This document shows, one piece after another, positions 1 through 8,709 of a stretch of DNA of 64,000 nucleotides. Below the pieces are notes generated by a model that was not told the DNA's origin, searched no databases, and saw only the letters and a list, made by a program, of their open reading frames with translations. The stretch is from Streptomyces longhuiensis. GTDB taxonomy: Bacteria; Actinomycetota; Actinomycetes; Streptomycetales; Streptomycetaceae. A program made the translations under genes and the position numbers. Every line of letters starts with the position of its first letter. The first letter of the stretch is position 1. The stretch is from contig NZ_CP085174.1 of the NCBI RefSeq assembly GCF_020616555.1, positions 124,001 through 188,000 on the forward strand, written 5' to 3'.

Positions 1-66
1 GATCAGCACCCCGGCCACCGTGCGAAGAGCCTCGTTGTCAGTGCCGCCGGTTACGGTCAGCACCAT
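1..66 (-). CDS. N-terminal fragment of an unidentified gene (runs off left edge)
   Basis: An open frame begins with ATG at 66 on the minus strand and runs off the window. A strong GGGAGGA ribosome binding site lies 7 nt upstream. The 22 visible residues begin MVLTVTGGTDNEALRTV and are too few to identify a family. The start overlaps, head to head, a doubtful plus-strand frame at 65, so only one of the two is likely to be a working gene. I prefer this one because of its ribosome binding site. Confidence 0.45.
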   Translation of the reverse strand, partial: MVLTVTGGTDNEALRTVAGVLI

Positions 67-421
67 GACTTCGTCCTCCCGTAAGGCCTCACCCCGGTGG
101 CTGCTGGAGGCCACCTGCCGTGCCACACACGACAACGGATCCGCCTGGCACGCACAGCTCGAACTCCTGCGCTTCGTCGGCTTCTTCGACCCGTCCCGAG
201 ACGTGTAGGTGGTGCGCATCGGCGCCCTCAACGCCGACGCACTGACCGCGCTGAACACCCTGTACGAGGCCGCGTCCCGCTACCGCACCCAGATCAGCTT
301 CACTCCCGTCGCAGCCCCTCCCGGCTGGCAGGCTCCCACCTTCGAAGACGGCGAACTGGCCCAACTCGTAGCAGCTGCCACCGACCAGGGGCGCCGCCTG
401 GGCCAGTTGCCCGCCGCCTGA
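65..421 (+). pseudogene. Possible small gene interrupted by an in-frame stop
   Basis: Two frames (65-208 and 209-421) are in the same phase and separated only by a TAG at 206-208, immediately followed by GTG GTG. Together they would give about 118 residues, the second half being a plausible helical segment (MVRIGALNADALTALNTLYE). No ribosome binding site precedes the GTG at 209, so a single gene broken by a nonsense change is more likely than two coupled genes. The product is not recognised, and the stretch up to 665 holds nothing further I can support. Confidence 0.25.
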
Positions 422-665
422 TCCGGTCATGCCGCAGAGGTCCAAGGTCGAGCTGTACGCGGCTATCCGACGGGATCAGCGGGCTGGCACCATCGTCGAG
501 ACGGGTAGACAAGCACGGGCACCTCTGATGCTCTTGACCGCTCCGGCGTCCGGAGGGTCCCGGAACGAGCCAGACGGCCAGAGTCCGGGGGCGAGGGGCT
601 CCGGCGAGGCAGCCGTGCGATAGGAGGTGCGGCACCGCCAGAACGCCATCCAGTTGGTCCTTGCG

Positions 666-2024
666 TCACCCGGCTACAGGGGCCGACGCTTCCGCGTTCG
701 GGTCCGCGATGGATTTGGCCAGCGCGTTGATCCTCTGCTGGAGTTGCTTGATGCTTTCGCGGACGTCATCGTCGATCACCGTTGCCAGTTGCTGGGGGTC
801 GATTGATTCGATGCCCTTCGCGGTGGACTTCAGTGCCTTGAGGTACTGGGTGCGCTGTTCAATTGTCTGGAGGTCCCGATCGGACTCCACCGTCTCCTCG
901 ATGGCTTCCCGTACGGTTTCGTATGCATCGGTGACGCTCTCAGGGGTCGCCTCTGAGTCTTCGACGGCTGCCAGGCACGCGGAAACTTTCTGGCGGGCCT
1001 GGCTGGTGAGCTCGATGATCTGGCCGGCGGGGGTCTTGGCTTTCCCATCTGTGGCGACTTGCCGTACGAACTCGATGCGTTCTGCCTTGCGTGTCTGGGC
1101 CGCGGCTTCTTTGCGGATCGCCGGGTCAGACATCGCCTGCGCAACCACTGTGGCTCTGAGTTCCGGGCGTCCCATCAAGGCATCGCGAGCGGCTTCGGCT
1201 GTCTTGGGGTCGCCCAGGATCGCGGTGCGCATCGCGGCCGGATTCTTAGCCACCTTCATGGCTTCGGTATAGCTGGTGCCTGCGGCTTTGGCTTCCTCCG
1301 CGATGTGCTCGCGCCGGTCGGTGCTCTGTTCGTAGACGGTGAAGTAGTCGCCCCAAAGGTGCGCGTCGGGCAGGTCAATCTCTTGGCCCGGGGTCAGCTT
1401 GTCGAAACTGGGGACTTTGCTGTCTGCCGCTGCACGTTCCCATGCACGGTAAAAGCGCATCACCCGCGCAGCAGAGGTGCCGGCCATCTCGGCGAACCTG
1501 CTGGCGGATACCTTCTCGACATCCCCATCGTCGACACCCCACGTCTCGCTCGGTCGGCGCTCGACTGTGCCGGGCTGGACGTTGCGGGCGACCAAGAGCC
1601 CGAAGACCCATCCACCGCTTCGGTCATAGGCGCCGAAGACCCGGGCATCGCGGGCGACGGGGTCGCGTTCGGGGTCGGGCCCGAGGAGCCGGGTGACCTC
1701 CGCGCGCATGGTGTCCATCTGCTCTCGGATGCGTGGCACGCCTTCGTGTGGATGCCGCAACTGAAGCAGTATGCGGACGTTCTCCACGCTGGCGCCAAGC
1801 CCGAAGGGGGGGTTCGCTTCGATGAACTCGGAGAAGCTGTTGAACGGTTTCTCCTGGTTGACGCCGGAGGGGACCTTCTTCCAGGTTCCTTCCGCCATGA
1901 CGGCTGCCAGCAGCTCCAGGAAGCCGATCGGCGTGCCACCGTTGCGTTCCAGGGAGTCTCGGAGCTGGTAGACCTGATGCTGCTCCTCAGTGAGATAGCT
2001 GTTTGATTCGACTCGGACGGTCAT
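666..2024 (-). CDS. Helical partner protein of the HNH-helicase operon
   Basis: A 452-aa protein that I do not recognise. It lies 9 bp downstream of the HNH-helicase gene on the same strand, so the two are almost certainly one operon. Residues 1-130 contain a compact region around SFSEFIEANPPFGLG and VENVRILLQLRHPHEG. The middle (about 190-230) has RFAEMAGTSAARVMRFYRAW, which reads like a helix-turn-helix-like DNA-binding segment. The last 200 residues are rich in Ala, Glu and Lys and look like long helices or coiled coil. There is no signal peptide or membrane segment. Its role may be as DNA-binding or scaffold subunit for the helicase; that is inference from gene order only. Confidence 0.75.
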   Translation of the reverse strand: MTVRVESNSYLTEEQHQVYQLRDSLERNGGTPIGFLELLAAVMAEGTWKKVPSGVNQEKPFNSFSEFIEANPPFGLGASVENVRILLQLRHPHEGVPRIREQMDTMRAEVTRLLGPDPERDPVARDARVFGAYDRSGGWVFGLLVARNVQPGTVERRPSETWGVDDGDVEKVSASRFAEMAGTSAARVMRFYRAWERAAADSKVPSFDKLTPGQEIDLPDAHLWGDYFTVYEQSTDRREHIAEEAKAAGTSYTEAMKVAKNPAAMRTAILGDPKTAEAARDALMGRPELRATVVAQAMSDPAIRKEAAAQTRKAERIEFVRQVATDGKAKTPAGQIIELTSQARQKVSACLAAVEDSEATPESVTDAYETVREAIEETVESDRDLQTIEQRTQYLKALKSTAKGIESIDPQQLATVIDDDVRESIKQLQQRINALAKSIADPNAEASAPVAG

Positions 2025-2033
2025 GGAGCTCTC

Positions 2034-4067
2034 CTACTTGAGGGCCAGTGCAGCGCGGAACCTCCTGCTGGCCTTCTCTACGGTATTGGCGTTCGCTGCC
2101 GTGCAGTCGGCAGCCTCGTTCACGCGTGCCGTCGCTTTCATCGCAGCGTCCCGGTAGCCGGCGTCTCCCGGCTTCACACCGCCGCGGTACAGATACTGCC
2201 TGATCGTCTCTGAAGTTTTGGAGTTGAAATCGGCGATCTGCTGACGTTCGGTCTTCGGGGCCTCTGTGGGCGGCTCCGGTTCCGGTTCGGTGCGCGGCTG
2301 GGGGACCGGGGTCGGCTGCTTGAGCATCATCCCGGCCATCGCGATGATTTGCTTCAGCTTGGTGACGTCTTCTGCAGCGTCGACAGCTCGCTTCAGCGTC
2401 TCGACCATCAGCGTCTCGTCCGCGTCCATGTCGAGTTCGTTGCTTGAGGCCCTGGTGGTCGTGGCGACCGCGGAGTCGATGTAGGAGAACTCTTCCTGGA
2501 CGGCGTCTCCGGGCTCTTCGCGCTCCTCTTGTTCCCGTTCCTCCAGGACCTTCAGTCCCCGGTCGTTCTCCTCGCGCAGGAGGTCGAGGAAGCCCTGCAT
2601 CTTCGGGTCGTCCGGGGCCACGATCAGGCAGGTCTGTTCACGGGCCGGTGTGCCGTCCCATACGCGCAGGCCGCGGCCGATCAACTGCATCAGGTGGCCG
2701 CCGTCGCGGTAGTGGGTCAGGATGCCGACGACGGTGATGGTCTTGCAGTCGTAGCCGATGAACGCCATGCGCACGGTCACTAGCAGGTCCATCGGCTTGA
2801 CCTTGAAGTCCTGCAGGACCTGTGAGGCGCCGGTGTCGGATGACACGGCGAGCGCCACGCGCAGGTCGGGGTAGCGCTGTTGGAGGTACTTGTAGACCTT
2901 CTTGGCGTCCTGCTGCTGCATGCAGGAGATCAGGCCGCGGTAGGAGGCGTGAAACTTCTGTTTGTCCCAGATGGCCCTCACGACGTCGTCGACGAGGGGC
3001 TGCCAGGTCTTCTCGTCCCTGAGCACGGGTACGAGTTCGCTGCCGTCGTCGGACAGGTTGTACTCGAGGACGCTGTCCCCGCGGCCGGCATCGTCGGCGA
3101 GCGTGCGCTTGGAGACGCGTGCATTGGTGAGGCGCATCTCGAACTTGCGCAGGTAGCCCTCCGCGATGCCGTTGGAGTACTTGGCTTCCGCGTGGTGGAC
3201 CAGGACCTCACGCTTGGGGTCGGTCGGGTGGGGCTCGTAGTCAGCCAGCACCAGCCGCTGGTTGTCTGCGCGGTTCGGCGTTCCGGTCAGAAGCAGGGTG
3301 TGCCGGGCGTACTCGTGCATCTGCTTGATCAATGCGCCAGCGCGGGTACCGCCCTCGCCGGCGTCGGGGTCGGTCGTGTCGCCGCAGAACTGCGCCTCGT
3401 CAGCCACGAGCAGGAACCGGCCCCGATGCTTGGCCGCCCATTCCAGAAAGACCGACTCGTTGGTGACCAGCGCGCTGTAGGTGGAGATGAAGCCGCTTCC
3501 CGGTTCGGTGACTGGCGTGAGCGGCTTTTCTTTGATTTTGTGCCGAATCATCCCGATGCGCTTGGTGCTGTCGAACCGCAGGCAGTCCCCCTTCGTCACA
3601 GAACCTTGGCTGTCCCGCTGCATCCAGTCGGTCTCGCACTGCGCGGCAAGGGCGACCCGAGGGGCGAAGACTGCCACGTGGTCGATCAGGCCGGCCCTGA
3701 AGAGCCTGGTGGCTGTTGCCTGGTAGGTGAGCGTCTTTCCCGACCCGGGAGAGGCGAGGACGGCCGTCAGGCGCTCACCCGCATGGATACGGTCAAAGAC
3801 TTGGTCGATGACCTCCCGCTGGAAGGGCCGCGGCGAGAATTCGTCGGTGTACTGCACCCCACGTCCCTTTCCTTTGTTGCACCGCGCACACAGTGCTTGC
3901 CCGTTCTCGATCACTGTCCGGCCGCCCTGCACCCAGGGCACCATGTGGTCGGCCTCCCAGCCGTCCAGCAGCGGTGCACTGCACGTCTCGCACCGTCCTT
4001 CGGCGAGGTCGTACAGGATGTTGCGCTGGTTCTGGGTGAAGAACCGCTGAGGATCCCGATCCGCCAC
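2034..4067 (-). CDS. HNH endonuclease fused to SF2 DEAD/DEAH helicase
   Basis: A 677-aa two-domain enzyme. Residues 20-68 form an HNH nuclease of the four-Cys type: C26/C29, the D40-H41 pair, C60/C63 and N64. An SF2 helicase follows: Walker A ASPGSGKT at about 105-112, a DEAQ box (VADEAQ), motif III-like LLLTGTP, and motif VI QLIGRGLRVW. The C-terminal 200 residues are charged and low in complexity, with a Pro/Glu-rich linker. The architecture recalls restriction or anti-phage helicase-nucleases, where the helicase tracks or unwinds DNA and the nuclease cuts it. All key HNH and helicase residues are present. It is the first gene of a two-gene minus-strand operon. Defence is an inference; the domains are clear. 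Confidence 0.9.
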   Translation of the reverse strand: MADRDPQRFFTQNQRNILYDLAEGRCETCSAPLLDGWEADHMVPWVQGGRTVIENGQALCARCNKGKGRGVQYTDEFSPRPFQREVIDQVFDRIHAGERLTAVLASPGSGKTLTYQATATRLFRAGLIDHVAVFAPRVALAAQCETDWMQRDSQGSVTKGDCLRFDSTKRIGMIRHKIKEKPLTPVTEPGSGFISTYSALVTNESVFLEWAAKHRGRFLLVADEAQFCGDTTDPDAGEGGTRAGALIKQMHEYARHTLLLTGTPNRADNQRLVLADYEPHPTDPKREVLVHHAEAKYSNGIAEGYLRKFEMRLTNARVSKRTLADDAGRGDSVLEYNLSDDGSELVPVLRDEKTWQPLVDDVVRAIWDKQKFHASYRGLISCMQQQDAKKVYKYLQQRYPDLRVALAVSSDTGASQVLQDFKVKPMDLLVTVRMAFIGYDCKTITVVGILTHYRDGGHLMQLIGRGLRVWDGTPAREQTCLIVAPDDPKMQGFLDLLREENDRGLKVLEEREQEEREEPGDAVQEEFSYIDSAVATTTRASSNELDMDADETLMVETLKRAVDAAEDVTKLKQIIAMAGMMLKQPTPVPQPRTEPEPEPPTEAPKTERQQIADFNSKTSETIRQYLYRGGVKPGDAGYRDAAMKATARVNEAADCTAANANTVEKASRRFRAALALK

Positions 4068-4229
4068 TACAGCTCCCTAAGTCCCCCGATATGCACCTCA
4101 GTTGCCGGTTCGCAGGCTACAGGCGGGGTCTGACAACGAGCCGTGTACTGAACGGGATTGACCGATCATCACTTCTTTCTGATCGGCTGACGGGCCGAAG
4201 GACAGGTCGGCAGGCGCACAACGCACTGA

Positions 4230-4499
4230 GCGCCTGGAGAAGCCGTCGACGGTCCGCGAGATCCTAGGGGCGCGCCGGCCCCCGGCTGGGTCCTGCAGAA
4301 GCTGGGCAGCGGCCGCGGCCCCAGCCAGGGCGTCATCCACGCCGTCGACTGCGGGGAAGCACCCGCCGGGGCGCCGCCGCTCACCCTGGACCAGGCATTG
4401 GACGCGGCGGAGCACCCGGGCGTCCGGCTGTGTTCCCTGTGCGGCGCTGCCCTCGAACTCGATCCCGTGCTCCGGGGCTTCGACCACGGCGGCAACTGA
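4230..4499 (+). pseudogene. DUF6233-like remnant without a start codon
   Basis: This open frame ends at TGA 4497-4499. It encodes a C-terminal stretch typical of DUF6233: WVLQKLGSGRGPSQGVIHAVDC, then a helix (LTLDQALDAAEHPG) and a CSLCGAALELD zinc-like end. The frame has no ATG, GTG or TTG after the upstream stop at 4227, so it is a 5'-truncated remnant. An intact relative lies at 61244-61582 (GVDACPHCRPDTELG). I infer a decayed copy of an accessory family common in Streptomyces. Confidence 0.55.
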
Positions 4500-4526
4500 C
4501 GGACGTACGAGGATCCGGGCGCTGCC

Positions 4527-5393
4527 TCAGTTACCGGACTGGCCCAAGAAGGCATCGAACATGGCGCGGGCGCGCTCCGGCCCGTACAGGGTCATCTGCT
4601 GCTGGACGAGGGCCTCGATGCGTTCCTTGACTTTGGTGAGCTCCTCCGGCGTGTCCAGGTGTGTGGGATCGAACGGCTCCTCGACACCGACCACCGCCGG
4701 GAACGGCTGGTCTGCCGTCCCGATGTCGTAGGAGCGCACCTCTGGGACGAGCGGCAGCACGATCAGGCGGGAGCCCTCCGTCAGGTTGAGCGCGGCAGCG
4801 GAGGGCGCGTACAGGTTGCCGACCTTCTCCCGCAGGAAGAACGCGGCCATCTCCGCCGGGGAGACGATGAACCCCCACCTCTCGTACATGTGCGCCAGAT
4901 CGTCGTCCCATACGTAGCCGGTCAGCAGCCGGCGGCCGCGCCGACGCTCGATGTCGGCGGCTGCACGGACCAGCTGCCGGCCGATGCCCTGCCCGCGGGA
5001 GGAGGGTGCCACAGCCATAAAGGCCAAGTGCGCGCTGACCGCGTTGACCCGGTCGAACATCTTGCGCTGCATGCCAACCTGCTGGGCATACAGGTTCTGA
5101 TGCGCTTTCAGGTCGGCCAAGTCGTCGCCCGGCTTCGAACCGAGGTTGCCGCCCTGGACCAGCACGGCGCCCAGCAGTGTGCGGCGCCGCTCGAAGACCA
5201 GGAGGCGGAACGGCTCGGCGTACCGGGCCGTGTCGACCCCGCTGTCGAGGAGATGACAGGACGCCGCCAGCTGCATCCGGTCCTGTTCATCCCGGGCCAC
5301 CTCCGCGAGCAGGGTCCGGACGGCGTCGCCTTCTCCGACACGAGCCGGGCGTACGCCCGACGTCTCCCCCTTGCGTGCCTTGACCCGCCCCAT
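4527..5393 (-). CDS. GNAT-family N-acetyltransferase
   Basis: 288 aa. The acetyl-CoA binding motif A is clear at about residues 130-145 (MAVAPSSRGQGIGRQLV; R/Q-x-x-G-x-G/A pattern), followed by motif B (MYERWGF) near residue 175. A 100-residue C-terminal extension follows the GNAT core and ends in a predicted helix with a Gln-Gln-Gln run. The substrate cannot be read from the sequence. The gene stands alone, convergent with the DUF6233 remnant, and no transcription partner is evident. Confidence 0.8.
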   Translation of the reverse strand: MGRVKARKGETSGVRPARVGEGDAVRTLLAEVARDEQDRMQLAASCHLLDSGVDTARYAEPFRLLVFERRRTLLGAVLVQGGNLGSKPGDDLADLKAHQNLYAQQVGMQRKMFDRVNAVSAHLAFMAVAPSSRGQGIGRQLVRAAADIERRRGRRLLTGYVWDDDLAHMYERWGFIVSPAEMAAFFLREKVGNLYAPSAAALNLTEGSRLIVLPLVPEVRSYDIGTADQPFPAVVGVEEPFDPTHLDTPEELTKVKERIEALVQQQMTLYGPERARAMFDAFLGQSGN

Positions 5394-6036
5394 GTGCGTC
5401 TCCCTCGGTGTCGGTGGTGCGCAGCGTTCTGGAGAAGCAGCTCACCGTCGTTGCTCCCGTCCAGAATCTCCCCCGAGAACGTGCAGGCCGCTGGCGAGCG
5501 ATAGGTCGCGCTGCGATGGCCCTGTCCCATGTGCCGCACAGACAGCCGAAGTCCTCCTGATCTGGCCGTGCTGCTCCCTGCGCGCGGAAGTCGGGGACAG
5601 ACAGGATGAGATCCCGGTGCGCGATAGCAGGTCCGGTGCGGGACGTTCGATGCGGTGCGTGGTCGCCGCCAGCCTGGCCGGAGCCTCGAAGGGGCGTTCC
5701 GTACCTGCGGCCACCCTTGTTGACGTCTCGCTCAAACTAGAACACGCGTTGCGTTCGAACGTGTACCGTCTGATCACAGCTGAGCCGAACATGCCATGAA
5801 CTGACGGATAAGCGTATTCGCAGGCTGGAGTGTCATGAACTGCAGCCCATGGGTGGGTCACATGCCACGGGCCTGGCGCCGGCGCTGAGGGGTCAGCGCG
5901 GACGGTGCGCCCAGCACCGCAACGTCTAATCAGGGCCTGAAGTCGAGCGCGCGGACGCAGCGGTGCGCACATTCTCCGCAGCGTGATCGGACAGTTGCAG
6001 CTGCTCGCGCGAGGCGGGCATTGGGGGGAAGAGTCT
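5394..6036. other. 643-bp stretch without a supported gene
   Basis: This stretch lies between divergent genes (GNAT leftwards, metalloprotease rightwards) and must hold both promoters. Long open frames here have no family resemblance or ribosome binding site and look like GC-driven shadows. Around 5740-5765 there is a short ACACG/CGTGT dyad. I see no RNA gene or mobile element. Confidence 0.4.
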
Positions 6037-7017
6037 GTGTTGAAAGGTCGCGGCACTGTAGGAGTGCTGTCTGCACTCGCACTCGTATCCACGTTCCTGC
6101 TATCCGGCGGGGCCACGGCCTCCGCTGCGGGGGCGGCGTGTTCGCTTCCCGACGGGACACTCACGCGCGCAGATCTACCAGAAGGAACGTCGGTCGTTGA
6201 GTGCGATGCCGTAGGCAGGGTTGTGCGCTCTGGCGAAGTGCAACTGGAGGTACCTGAGCCGGGAAATGGTGTCACCCTCACGGCGCTGGGCGCGACAGGG
6301 AACGAGGCGAGCTTCCAGCTGTTTGTCTCCGACGACGGACGCATCCAGTACCCGGAACCTGAGGAGTTCAACACCGGGGATGCGGAGGCCAGCACCAGTG
6401 CTGTTCCGTCCGCCTGCGACGACAGTGCCTACGCGCTGCTGACCTATGAATGGTTCGGCCACCCGTATAAGTGGTACCTGGGGGATGGCGGCAACCCCGG
6501 CGGGATGAACGACGACGATACGGCATTGGCATTCGCCGACGCCATCAACAACATCACCCGCAGCACCAACGACTGCGGACTGGCCGACGAGGTCAGCGCC
6601 GAAAGGGACTACCAGGGCCTGACCACTACCGAGGCTGACATATCTCCGACCGAGGCGAAATGTTTGCCCCGTGACGGCACGAGTACCTGGGACGGGGGCG
6701 ACCTCATCTCCGACTGGGTGGCAGTCACTTGTACATTCTCTGAGCCGTCCGGGTCGGCCAGGTGGCTCAGCGTCGAATCCGACGTGCGCTACAACACGAC
6801 CGACTATGACTTCACCAATGAGGGCGGCAGCGCCACTTGTAGCTACAAAATCGATCTGCGAGAGACGGGAACGCACGAGGCCGGTCACGTCTTTGGGCTG
6901 GACCATCCCGGTGCCGGTCACGACAATCTCACCATGCACGCCAACTCGTTCTGGTGCAGCACGTCGAAGCGGACCCTCGGCCGTGGTGACGTTCTCGGCC
7001 TTCGCGCGCTGTACTGA
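6037..7017 (+). CDS. Secreted metzincin-type zinc metalloprotease
   Basis: 326 aa from the GTG at 6037, chosen because a GGGGGGAA ribosome binding site precedes it and a Sec signal peptide then starts at once (positive MLKGRG, hydrophobic VLSALALVSTFLLSGG, cleavage near ATASAAGA). The zinc site is the full metzincin consensus HEAGHVFGLDH near residue 287, with a Met-turn (LTMHANSFWC) just after it. The region before it has an acidic, calcium-site-like stretch (GGMNDDDTAL). The C-terminus FSALRALY-like ending (DVLGLRALY) fits the last helix of matrixin-like domains. Likely an extracellular protease; substrate unknown. Confidence 0.85.
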   Translation: MLKGRGTVGVLSALALVSTFLLSGGATASAAGAACSLPDGTLTRADLPEGTSVVECDAVGRVVRSGEVQLEVPEPGNGVTLTALGATGNEASFQLFVSDDGRIQYPEPEEFNTGDAEASTSAVPSACDDSAYALLTYEWFGHPYKWYLGDGGNPGGMNDDDTALAFADAINNITRSTNDCGLADEVSAERDYQGLTTTEADISPTEAKCLPRDGTSTWDGGDLISDWVAVTCTFSEPSGSARWLSVESDVRYNTTDYDFTNEGGSATCSYKIDLRETGTHEAGHVFGLDHPGAGHDNLTMHANSFWCSTSKRTLGRGDVLGLRALY

Positions 7018-7150
7018 TCCATCACCCCCCGGCCTGCCGATTGACTTCATTCCTTGGCCTCGACCGGCGGGCCGGGTGCTTGACCGATGCAACCCGGCCG
7101 GAACGTGGCTGTGGAAACGTTCCTCGGCCCACGCGAAAGGGAAGGTGCGT

Positions 7151-7576
7151 GTGACTGGAAGCCCGCAGCCCGTGTTCCATCGGAGGAAGCTGACATGCGC
7201 AGCGGTGCTGGCCTTCCTGGCCCTAGCCGCGGGCTGCTCCGACGCCGATTCCGCTGATGCGCAGGGAACCTGCATGGGGATGATCAAGTTTGCTGGTCGC
7301 ACCTACATGGGCACCTACAAAGACCTCCCCCTCAAAACAGGGGACCGACTCGGCTCGACGCGGCCAGAGCCGTGCAACGACACCGGAAGCAGCCGCCCCG
7401 TGTCGAAAGAACCGACCCTCAAGGTGTACCGCGTCATTGGCATTGACGCCAAGCTCGCAGTCGGCGTAGGTGACACGGTGCAGGACGTTCGCCTCTACGC
7501 CGTCCGGGATGGCAAGAAGGTGCCGCGTGACGTGGAAGTGTTCATCGAACATGCACGGCGCACGAAGGACGGTTGA
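7151..7576 (+). CDS. Small secreted lipoprotein
   Basis: 141 aa. The start is GTG 7151, preceded by GGGAAGG. The N-terminus has RR, a hydrophobic stretch and the lipobox LAAGC with the lipidated Cys at residue 29. The mature part starts with CMGMIKFAGRTYMGTYKDL and resembles small Streptomyces lipoproteins of the DUF6281 type; I am not certain of the family. It follows the metalloprotease by about 130 bp on the same strand and could be co-expressed, but there is no overlap or coupling. Confidence 0.65.
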   Translation: MTGSPQPVFHRRKLTCAAVLAFLALAAGCSDADSADAQGTCMGMIKFAGRTYMGTYKDLPLKTGDRLGSTRPEPCNDTGSSRPVSKEPTLKVYRVIGIDAKLAVGVGDTVQDVRLYAVRDGKKVPRDVEVFIEHARRTKDG

Positions 7577-7691
7577 CGGCCAGGGTGTGAATCGGCACAC
7601 CGGAGCATCCTCTCGCGGGAACAGTAAGCCCCCGGCCAGAGCTGGCCAGCGCACTGAACCCTTCTCGGTATCTCCTCGTGACGGTGTGTGA

Positions 7692-8407
7692 TCAACTTTC
7701 ATACGATGCGGCCGTGTTCGAGTTGGAGCAGGACGTCGCGAGGCGGGTCCGGCCGAGCCGCCGCAGTCCGGCTGGGGTTTGATAGCCCGTCAACAGCACC
7801 AGGGCGGCCTTGGAGGTTGCGTAGTCGAAGGCCCGCTCGAGCGCGGGGAAGTACTCCAGCATCTGGGCCCGGAGCCGATTGATCGCGCGGGTGCGGTCCG
7901 CAGACGAGTCCAGGCGGCGGGCGGTAAGGATCTTCAGGTCGACCGCGATCTCGCCGGCAGGCCGGCGAACCTGAACCTCAGTGGCGTCCAAACGCAGCTG
8001 AACACCTTCGGCCTGGGCGTAGGCGAACACATCCTCCAAAGTGCGAAGCCGCAGGCCGGGCCGGTCCGGCACGGCGAACCCCGAACGGCCAGCAGCCGCC
8101 GCACTTCGCCCACGGCCCGGGTGATGGTGGAGCGGTCCACGTCATACAACAGGGCCAGGACCGCGTGTGACAGGTCATGCCTCAAGTGGATCAGCGTCGC
8201 TACCAGTCGGTCCACGAAGACGAGTCGGTGCCGGGCACCGGCTCCGGGAGCACGCTTTCGCTCCCCGCCCCTCGCCTGGAACCGGCGGCCCTCAACTTCG
8301 ACCACCCACGGCCTGGCCAACTCCACGACCAGCGACGACAGATGAGCTGTCAAGATACCGGTGAACAACGGATTCATCAGCACCGAACGGTCAACCATGC
8401 CTCTCAC
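7692..8407 (-). mobile_element. Chimeric insertion-sequence remnant: IS5-type N-part joined to IS110-type fragment
   Basis: Reading from 8407 down, the first about 145 residues match an IS5-group (DDE, HTH_Tnp_4-like) transposase N-terminus: GARHRLVFVDRLVATLIHLRH, YDVDRSTITRAVGEVRRLL, then VFAYAQAEGVQLRLDATEVQVRRP. A missing T near 8077-8079 shifts the frame at ARG(F)AVPDRPGL. At about 7953-7961, directly after VRRP, the sequence switches to an IS110 (DEDD) segment: EIAVDLKILTARRLDSSADRT, NRLRAQMLEYFPALERAFDY, KAALVLLTGYQTPAGLRR. Neither transposase is complete, and the active-site regions of the IS5 part are missing, so the element is dead. Confidence 0.75.
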
Positions 8408-8661
8408 TCACAGAGCATGCCCACCCGCTATCACGCACCAACTCGTTAGCCCGAGGGGCCTTACGACCCGTTTACAGGCAGTGCAGGCAGGATGGTGGCC
8501 AAGTCAGGCATACGAAGGGGTGGGCACTGCTGTGCGCGTAGCCAAGCACAAGGGCAAGCGCCAGCTTGCCCTTGTCTCCGATTGGTCATCTAAGGGGCCC
8601 AAAAGACGTGTTTGTTCGTGCCCGACGTCAAGGGTGACCTCCTCTGCTTGCAGCTCCAGCA

Positions 8662-8709
8662 GGGAGGTGTGAGTCGTGGTCAGTACCTCCCATGGGGGGC
8701 GTGAGTCGT
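8662..8709 (+). promoter_or_regulatory. Direct repeat and dyad over the sensor-kinase start
   Basis: A 16-bp imperfect direct repeat (GGGAGGTGTGAGTCGT at 8662, GGGGGGCGTGAGTCGT at 8694; 14 of 16 identical) has a 32-bp period and spans the GTG start at 8676. In addition GGGAGGT (8662-8668) can pair with ACCTCCC (8685-8691). This could be an operator or an RNA fold hiding the ribosome binding site. That is inference from position only. Confidence 0.3.

Noticed and set aside
2880..4133. 417-aa plus-strand frame opposite the HNH-helicase gene
   Set aside because: Antisense to a gene with clear HNH and helicase motifs; no ribosome binding site or motif of its own.
5442..6395. Long minus-strand open frame (317 aa) over the metalloprotease upstream region
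   Set aside because: Ser/Arg/Pro-rich with no family resemblance. It overlaps the metzincin's signal peptide and catalytic region and looks like a GC-driven shadow frame.
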